Position numbers and translations under genes: made by a program
Notes under the pieces: model-generated
The model's database searches: none
The model's input: the letters and a program-made list of their open reading frames with translations, nothing else
What the model was told of the DNA's origin: nothing
Shown: positions 60,078-64,000 of the stretch, piece by piece
Numbering within the stretch: position 1 is the stretch's first letter
Layout: the number at the start of each line of letters is the position of its first letter
NCBI RefSeq assembly: GCF_003688725.1
Contig: NZ_REFP01000009.1
Location: forward strand, 124,001-188,000
Direction: 5' to 3'
Source: Thermoactinomyces vulgaris
GTDB lineage: Bacteria > Bacillota > Bacilli > Thermoactinomycetales > Thermoactinomycetaceae
Length of the DNA: 64,000 bases

Positions 60078-61051
60078 TGAATCCGTGGATGATCATCGGA
60101 CCGGTTCTGCTTTTGCTGATCGTACTCGGGTTTGTGACGTATGCCATTTTGTTTGAGCGGAAAGTGCTGGGCTGGATGCAGAACCGCATCGGCCCGAACC
60201 GGGTGGGGCCCCGGGGGATGTTTCAAACCGTGGCGGATGTTTTGAAGCTGCTCATCAAAGAAGATGTCATTCCCGCAAAAGCGGATGCCGGATTGTTTAA
60301 ATTGGCGCCGGCGATTGCCTTTGTTCCCGCTTTTGCCGTGATGGCGGTGATTCCTTTCACCCCTTCCATTCAGTTTTCTGACTTTGCAGTCGGTTTGCTG
60401 TATTACATGGCAGTTTCCAGCATTACCATCATCGGAATCCTGGTGGGAGGCTGGGCTTCCAACAACAAATATGCATTGATCGGCGGGATGCGTTCGGCAG
60501 CGCAAATGATCAGTTATGAAATTCCGCTGGTGATGTCTGTCGTCGGGATTGCTTTGTCGGTCGGTTCATTAAATCTGGCCGAGATTGTGGAGGCCCAAAA
60601 AGAGGTTTGGTTTATTTTTCCGCAATTTATCGGTTTTGTGGTCTTTTTGATCGCGTCGGTTTCGGAATTGAACCGGACGCCGTTTGACCTGCCGGAAGCC
60701 GAATCGGAACTGGTGGCCGGTTACCATGTGGAATATACGGGTTTCCGGTTTGCGTTTTTTATGTTGGCGGAGTATACCTACATTTTTGCCATGGCATCCC
60801 TGACGACCGTGCTTTATCTGGGCGGATGGAATGCGCCATTCGGCTTCACGTGGGTTCCGCCGGTCCTTTGGTTTATATTGAAATTTTTGCTGGTCGTGTT
60901 TTTCCTGTTCTGGTTGAGAGCCACCATGCCGAGGATTCGTGTCGACCAACTGATGCAGTTTGCATGGAAGGTGTTGTTGCCGGTCGCTCTCCTCAATATT
61001 TTGCTGACTTGTCTTTTAAAAGAAGTGCCGGTGATCGGGACTTATTATTAA
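60077..61051 (+). CDS. nuoH: NADH-quinone oxidoreductase subunit H
   Basis: A 324-residue membrane subunit of about eight spans lining the quinone channel. ERKVLGWMQNRIGPNRVGP and ELNRTPFDLPEAESELVAGY are diagnostic. ATG 60077 shares one base with the nuoD stop and has GGAGGTG eight bases upstream. Confidence 0.97.
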   Translation: MNPWMIIGPVLLLLIVLGFVTYAILFERKVLGWMQNRIGPNRVGPRGMFQTVADVLKLLIKEDVIPAKADAGLFKLAPAIAFVPAFAVMAVIPFTPSIQFSDFAVGLLYYMAVSSITIIGILVGGWASNNKYALIGGMRSAAQMISYEIPLVMSVVGIALSVGSLNLAEIVEAQKEVWFIFPQFIGFVVFLIASVSELNRTPFDLPEAESELVAGYHVEYTGFRFAFFMLAEYTYIFAMASLTTVLYLGGWNAPFGFTWVPPVLWFILKFLLVVFFLFWLRATMPRIRVDQLMQFAWKVLLPVALLNILLTCLLKEVPVIGTYY

Positions 61052-61073
61052 CGGAAAAGGATTGGAGGGGAAA

Positions 61074-61520
61074 ATGGTGCTTGGCTTGATCAAAGGGTTG
61101 GGAGTCACCCTCAAAAACATGACAAAGCCGAAGGTCACTTACCGGTATCCGGATGAGCCGCTCGAGATGCCGGACCGCTTTCGCGGAATCCAGCATTTCG
61201 ATCCGGAAAAATGCATTGTCTGCAACCAATGTGTCCGCATCTGCCCGACCGATTGCATTTCACTGACGGGGAAAAAGCATCCGGAAAAGAAAGGGAAAGT
61301 GATTGACACTTACGATATTAACTTTGAAATTTGCATCTTATGCGATTTATGCACGGAAGTTTGCCCGACAGAAGCCATTGTCATGACCAATAACTATGAG
61401 CTCGCCGTTTACGGAAGGGATGAATTGTTTAAAGATTTGGAGTGGCTCAACCAAAATAATACAAAGATTCGAAAAGAAAACAGCACCAATCTCATCAAAA
61501 AACCGGGAGGAAAAAAATAA
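61074..61520 (+). CDS. nuoI: NADH-quinone oxidoreductase subunit I
   Basis: A 148-residue subunit with two 4Fe-4S ferredoxin motifs, CIVCNQCVRICP and CILCDLCTEVCP. In a complex without NuoEFG this subunit is the natural entry point for electrons. ATG 61074 is near GGAGGGG; GTG 61077 is a possible alternative. It ends by sharing a base with nuoJ. Confidence 0.96.
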   Translation: MVLGLIKGLGVTLKNMTKPKVTYRYPDEPLEMPDRFRGIQHFDPEKCIVCNQCVRICPTDCISLTGKKHPEKKGKVIDTYDINFEICILCDLCTEVCPTEAIVMTNNYELAVYGRDELFKDLEWLNQNNTKIRKENSTNLIKKPGGKK

Positions 61521-62023
61521 TGCCCGTAAACGCTGAATTCATTGCATTTTTTATCCTTTCCGTCATGGCGATTGGCGGGGCCGTGTTTATGATCAACTTT
61601 ACAAGGGTCATCCATATGGCTTTGGCGCTCGCATTCACTTTCTTCAGTATCGCAGGCATTTATTTGCTCTTAAACGCCGAGTTTTTGGCGGTGATCCAGG
61701 TGCTGATCTATACCGGGGCCGTTTCGATTCTCATGTTATTCGGGATCATGTTGACCAAACACCGGGATGAAGAGAAAAGTTCGATTGCGCCATGGCATGC
61801 CGTGCTCGGTTTTATCACTGTCGCTGCCTTTTTTGGCGTCATGATGTGGATCATTTATCAGGTGCCGGTATGGAGCGAACCGCATAACGGTGAAGGGTGG
61901 AACGTCGTCCGGTTGGGAGAGCGGGTCTTCACTGAATACGTGATCCCGTTTGAACTGGCATCGATCTTACTCTTGGTGGCACTGGTCGGGGCAGTCATTC
62001 TGGCAAAAAGGGAGGAGAAATGA
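61520..62023 (+). CDS. nuoJ: NADH-quinone oxidoreductase subunit J
   Basis: A 167-residue five-span membrane subunit. [20 protein letters not shown] is the family's bent-helix region and [14 protein letters not shown] follows. Starts at the nuoI stop with GGGAGG upstream. Confidence 0.96.
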   Translation: MPVNAEFIAFFILSVMAIGGAVFMINFTRVIHMALALAFTFFSIAGIYLLLNAEFLAVIQVLIYTGAVSILMLFGIMLTKHRDEEKSSIAPWHAVLGFITVAAFFGVMMWIIYQVPVWSEPHNGEGWNVVRLGERVFTEYVIPFELASILLLVALVGAVILAKREEK

Positions 62024-62024
62024 G

Positions 62025-62330
62025 ATGGTCATCACCTCATATCTTGCTTTGTCGGCCATCTTGTTCAGTATCGGTTTGTATGGCGTGTTGACGAAGAAAA
62101 ACGCCGTGATGGTCCTGTTCTGCATTGAGTTGATGTTTAACGCCGCGAATATCAACTTTGTGGCATTTTCCAAATTTGGTCTGTTTCCCAATCTGGCGGG
62201 CCAGATCTTCACACTGTTTACGATTACGGTGGCAGCGGCGGAAGCGGCTGTGGGGATTGCCATTTTGATTGCCTTGTACCGGCAGGTGTCCACGGCGGAA
62301 GCCGACCGTTATCATTCGCTGAGAGATTAG
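62025..62330 (+). CDS. nuoK: NADH-quinone oxidoreductase subunit K
   Basis: A 101-residue three-span subunit; the glutamates in [13 protein letters not shown] and [11 protein letters not shown] are the conserved proton-path residues. ATG 62025 has GGAGGAGA upstream, directly after nuoJ. Confidence 0.97.
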   Translation: MVITSYLALSAILFSIGLYGVLTKKNAVMVLFCIELMFNAANINFVAFSKFGLFPNLAGQIFTLFTITVAAAEAAVGIAILIALYRQVSTAEADRYHSLRD

Positions 62331-62370
62331 CGGAAGCAATCAAACTTCTAAAAAGAAGGAAGGGTCAGAA

Positions 62371-64000
62371 ATGGAAGCAAACATGGCTCTGTTGATTCCT
62401 CTTTTTCCTTTCATTGCATTTCTTTTGCTTCTGTCCGGCCGTGGATTCATCCAAAGGAAAATTGCGGCCGCAACAGGAGTGACGGCAACTTTTCTTTCTT
62501 TGTTGCTGTCCGTTTACGTTTGGTTGTCCGGGGAAACCGTCACATGGAACATTCCTTGGTTGAATCTGGGGGACGTTGTGGTTTCATTCAGCATCCATCT
62601 GGGTTCCCTGCAAATCTTGATGCTTTTGATCATCAGCATCGTCAGTTTTCTGGTTCATCTGTATTCGTACGGTTATATGGAACGGGATGACCGGATCCGG
62701 GTGTTTTATGCTTATTTGGCTTTGTTCACTTTTTCCATGTTTGGTCTGGTCATGGCGGCCAATCTGTTGTGGATCTATATCTTTTGGGAATTGGTCGGGG
62801 TTTGTTCCTTCTTGTTGATCGGGTTTTGGTACTTCAAACCGGAGGCCAGGGAAGCGGCACACAAAGCGTTTGTCGTTACAAGGATCGGGGATGTCGGCTT
62901 CTTCATTGCCATTCTCTTGGTGTTTTGGCATGTGGGAAGCTTTGAAGTTTCCGATTTGAAAACGGCTGTGGTTTCCGGGCAAATGTCCCCCGGCTTGATC
63001 ACTTTGTTGGCAATTCTCATCTTTATCGGAGCGGTTGGAAAATCCGGACAGTTTCCATTACATACCTGGTTGCCGGATGCCATGGAAGGGCCGACGCCGG
63101 TCAGTGCCCTGATCCATGCGGCCACCATGGTAGCCGCCGGGGTTTATCTCGTTGCCAATCTGTTTTTCCTCTTTCAGGCATCTCCTCCGGCCATGGATGT
63201 GGTGGCTTATATCGGGGGGTTCACTGCGATTTTTGCCGCAACCATCGGATTGATGCAGCATGATGTCAAACGGGTGCTTGCTTATTCCACGGTGAGCCAG
63301 CTCGGCTTCATGATGTTGGCCCTGGGTTCGGCCGGATATGTGGCCGGGGTTTTTCATCTCTTTACCCACGCTTTTTTTAAAGCGTTGTTGTTTTTGGGAG
63401 CCGGCGCGGTCATTGTTTTGCTCGCCCATGAACAGGATTTGCGGAAGATGGGCGGGCTTTGGAAAACCCACCGCCAACTCGGTGTTTGGTTCTTGGCCGG
63501 TTGTTTGTCCATTGCGGGGATTCCGCCTTTCTCCGGGTTTTTCTCCAAGGATGAAATCTTGTTTTCCGTTTACCAGGATGGAAGGACGGGGCTTTTTGTC
63601 ACCGGTTTGATTGCCTCCTTCTTCACGGCTCTTTATATGTTCCGCCTTTTCTTTCTGGTATTTGCCGGGGAACCGAGGGGTCCCAAGGCAGACCGTCCGG
63701 TGTCTGCCGTGATGATGATTCCGGTGGCCGTGCTCGGGATTCTTTCAATTGGAAGCGGATGGGTCGGTTTGCTTCCCGGCGGGGGGTTTGAAAACTGGTT
63801 GGCCGCCGGCAACGGATCCGTTTCGGATGCCGCATCGGTTCCGGTGTGGTTGGCGGTCGTGACGGTTGCGGTTTCCCTTGCCGGAATCGGATTGGCCTGG
63901 CTGTTTTACGGAAACGGTAAGTTCAGCGCCTGTCAGGCGGCACAAACCGTTCCTTGGCTCCATCGCCTGGTTTTGAACAAATATTATGTGGATGAATTGT
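62371..64000 (+). CDS. nuoL: NADH-quinone oxidoreductase subunit L, 5' part
   Basis: Open at the right edge; 543 codons seen of an expected ~620. Antiporter-like membrane subunit: the key glutamate is in FWELVGVCSFLLIG and the lysine/histidine path residues in GKSGQFPLHTWLPDAMEGPT (only landmarks cited) and HAATMVAAG. ATG 62371 follows GAAGGAAGGG. nuoM and nuoN are expected beyond the window. Confidence 0.96.
   Translation, partial: MEANMALLIPLFPFIAFLLLLSGRGFIQRKIAAATGVTATFLSLLLSVYVWLSGETVTWNIPWLNLGDVVVSFSIHLGSLQILMLLIISIVSFLVHLYSYGYMERDDRIRVFYAYLALFTFSMFGLVMAANLLWIYIFWELVGVCSFLLIGFWYFKPEAREAAHKAFVVTRIGDVGFFIAILLVFWHVGSFEVSDLKTAVVSGQMSPGLITLLAILIFIGAVGKSGQFPLHTWLPDAMEGPTPVSALIHAATMVAAGVYLVANLFFLFQASPPAMDVVAYIGGFTAIFAATIGLMQHDVKRVLAYSTVSQLGFMMLALGSAGYVAGVFHLFTHAFFKALLFLGAGAVIVLLAHEQDLRKMGGLWKTHRQLGVWFLAGCLSIAGIPPFSGFFSKDEILFSVYQDGRTGLFVTGLIASFFTALYMFRLFFLVFAGEPRGPKADRPVSAVMMIPVAVLGILSIGSGWVGLLPGGGFENWLAAGNGSVSDAASVPVWLAVVTVAVSLAGIGLAWLFYGNGKFSACQAAQTVPWLHRLVLNKYYVDEL

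Overview
The window reads as a chromosomal segment of an aerobic, endospore-forming, roughly 50% GC Firmicute. The best guess is the Thermoactinomycetaceae or a near relative in Bacillales. Evidence: spo0F and spoIIR are present, Shine-Dalgarno sequences are strong, TTG and GTG starts are common, and the backbone order closely follows Bacillus subtilis from memory (fadF ... rpoE-pyrG ... spo0F-fba-fsa-glpX-rho-rpmE-tdk-prfA-prmC-spoIIR-ywlC-mntP-ywlE-rpiB-ywlG-glyA-upp-atp). The family assignment is inference; no rRNA or tRNA gene was seen.

Layout. 1-8.2 kb: 3' end of a sigma-54 activator gene, a textbook sigma-54 promoter, then the lysine catabolic operon kdd-kamA-kamB-kamC-kamD-kamE. 8.3-10.1 kb: a reverse-strand cassette of an actin-like ParM-type ATPase, a small ribbon-helix-helix-like protein and a winged-helix-like protein, preceded by a 394-bp region rich in GTC-nn-GAC palindromes. 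This is the least explained part of the window. 10.1-24.5 kb: fadF, a two-component pair, and an acyl-CoA operon (thiolase, 3-hydroxyacyl-CoA dehydrogenase, two acyl-CoA dehydrogenases, meaB, a TetR regulator, icmF). 24.6-30 kb: rpoE, pyrG with a CTP-type attenuator, a COX4-like protein, an acetyltransferase, a ketopantoate-reductase-like gene and a PIG-L hydrolase. 30.1-36 kb: spo0F, the two remaining lysine genes kal and kce, fba, fsa, glpX, rho. 36-49.7 kb: a LysM/M23 peptidase, rpmE, tdk, a CPBP protease, prfA-prmC-spoIIR-GNAT-ywlC, a metallophosphoesterase, mntP, ywlE, rpiB-ywlG-glyA, upp. 49.7-57.1 kb: the complete ATP synthase operon. 57.2-64 kb: nuoABCDHIJKL, running off the right edge.

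How it works together. KamA, KamDE, Kdd, Kce and Kal cover lysine to crotonyl-CoA, acetoacetate and ammonia. The acyl-CoA operon can carry C4 acyl-CoAs to acetyl-CoA and isomerise isobutyryl-/butyryl-CoA. FadF probably passes acyl-CoA electrons to quinone. Complex I and ATP synthase complete energy conservation.

Points worth a second look: the ParM-like cassette and its palindrome array; an epsilon subunit (AtpC) that stops where its C-terminal helical domain should begin, behind a possible leader peptide; a YwlE-type phosphatase with about 60 inserted residues; a complex I operon with no nuoEFG between nuoD and nuoH; the split lysine pathway; and several leader hairpins (pyrG, GNAT, spoIIR, rho). 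All coordinates and motifs were read by eye; no alignment, folding or database search was run.
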